NCBI RefSeq assembly: GCF_030848475.1
Contig: NZ_JAVDDS010000033.1
Location: 1 to 43,771 of the forward strand
DNA from: Herbivorax alkaliphila
GTDB lineage: Bacteria > Bacillota > Clostridia > Acetivibrionales > Acetivibrionaceae
Direction: 5' to 3'
Length of the DNA stretch: 43,771 nucleotides
A program made the position numbers and the translations under genes. The notes below the pieces were generated by a model. The model ran no database searches and was not told where the DNA came from. It saw nothing but the letters and a program-made list of their open reading frames with translations. This document shows, piece by piece, positions 43,647-43,771 of this stretch (its first letter is position 1; each line of letters begins with the position of its first letter).

Positions 43647-43713
43647 TGTTCTTATCCTCCTTCCTTCATAGACGTTCATGTATTTATAACAGCGGACCGC
43701 CCGTACTCAACAA
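43647..43713 (-). promoter_or_regulatory. Probable L19 leader (autoregulatory ribosomal leader)
   Basis: The roughly 65-base transcribed leader contains GTACGGGCGGTCCGCTG and CATGAACGTCTATGAAGGAGG-type sequence. As I recall, this pattern is kept in Firmicute rplS leaders (L19_leader), where L19 is thought to limit its own synthesis. The assignment is from memory and position. Confidence 0.55.
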
Positions 43714-43719
43714 GCAATA

Positions 43720-43748
43720 ATTATACCACAGCTTTATTTAAATGTAAA
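43720..43748 (-). promoter_or_regulatory. Strong sigma-A promoter of rplS
   Basis: Minus-strand TTTACA (43748-43743), a 17-base spacer, and perfect TATAAT (43725-43720): one mismatch to consensus. Transcription would start near 43713. Confidence 0.85.
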
Positions 43749-43771
43749 TATCTTTTTAGAAATTATGCATA

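Noticed and set aside
43644-43679. Longer L19 starting at 43679
   Set aside because: The extra 11 residues would include the AAGGAGGAT ribosome site and the leader; L19 families start at the MDVIRAIE equivalent.
1-43771. tRNA, rRNA or complete insertion sequences
   Set aside because: No tRNA cloverleaf, rRNA segment or intact transposase gene was recognised on either strand by eye.

Overview
The window reads as chromosome of a low-G+C, xylan-degrading Firmicute of the class Clostridia. The signs are the strong A+T bias, purine-rich Shine-Dalgarno sites, several TTG and GTG starts, Clostridia-type protein families, and the Bacillus/Clostridium-like gene order rplS, sip, ylqF, rnhB, ylqG, ylqH, yraN, radC. 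I cannot name the species. No rRNA, tRNA or CRISPR array was seen.

Region 1 (1-8.1 kb) is a pentose island. A GH11 xylanase start lies at the left edge, and a full modular secreted xylanase (GH11, two CBM6/36-like modules, a CBM2-like module) lies at 6.0-8.0 kb. Between them, on the other strand, sit an intracellular GH51 arabinofuranosidase, a ribulokinase-type FGGY kinase and L-ribulose-5-phosphate 4-epimerase, followed by a convergent AraC-type regulator. The logic is extracellular cleavage of arabinoxylan, intracellular removal of arabinose, and entry to the pentose phosphate pathway. L-arabinose isomerase and the transporters are not in the window.

Region 2 (8.2-14.4 kb) holds an orphan phage Gam-like gene, a MATE exporter, and an unusual two-component pair. 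The pair is a soluble histidine kinase whose input domain is a LacI-type sugar-binding fold, and a response regulator ending in a c-di-GMP phosphodiesterase HD-GYP domain.

Region 3 (14.5-27 kb, all minus strand) is one tight eight-gene operon: a GldG-like membrane protein, an ABC ATPase, an ABC-2 permease, a coiled-coil membrane protein, a MoxR AAA+ ATPase, a DUF58 protein, a BatA-like VWA protein and a double-VWA protein. It combines an ABC export module with a MoxR/VWA module at the membrane.

Region 4 (27-36 kb) has a beta-lactamase-like secreted hydrolase, a DUF1848 protein, a GntR/UTRA regulator, adenylosuccinate lyase, a class I aminotransferase, a dipeptidase, and a decayed tnpB tail. 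The 700-base gap at 34.4-35.06 kb holds what looks like a large folded RNA, with one arm built from eight 12-13 base tandem repeats. This is the most interesting signal in the window.

Region 5 (36.4-43.77 kb) holds an AI-2E-type transporter and the conserved rplS to radC housekeeping cluster, which starts from a near-consensus promoter and a probable L19 leader.

Throughout, three families of small palindromic repeats (called A, B and C here) sit in the gaps, often exactly at gene ends. In two cases they appear to supply the stop codon. The tnpB tail and the hairpin-rich ends suggest, without proving it, that some derive from IS200/IS605-type elements.
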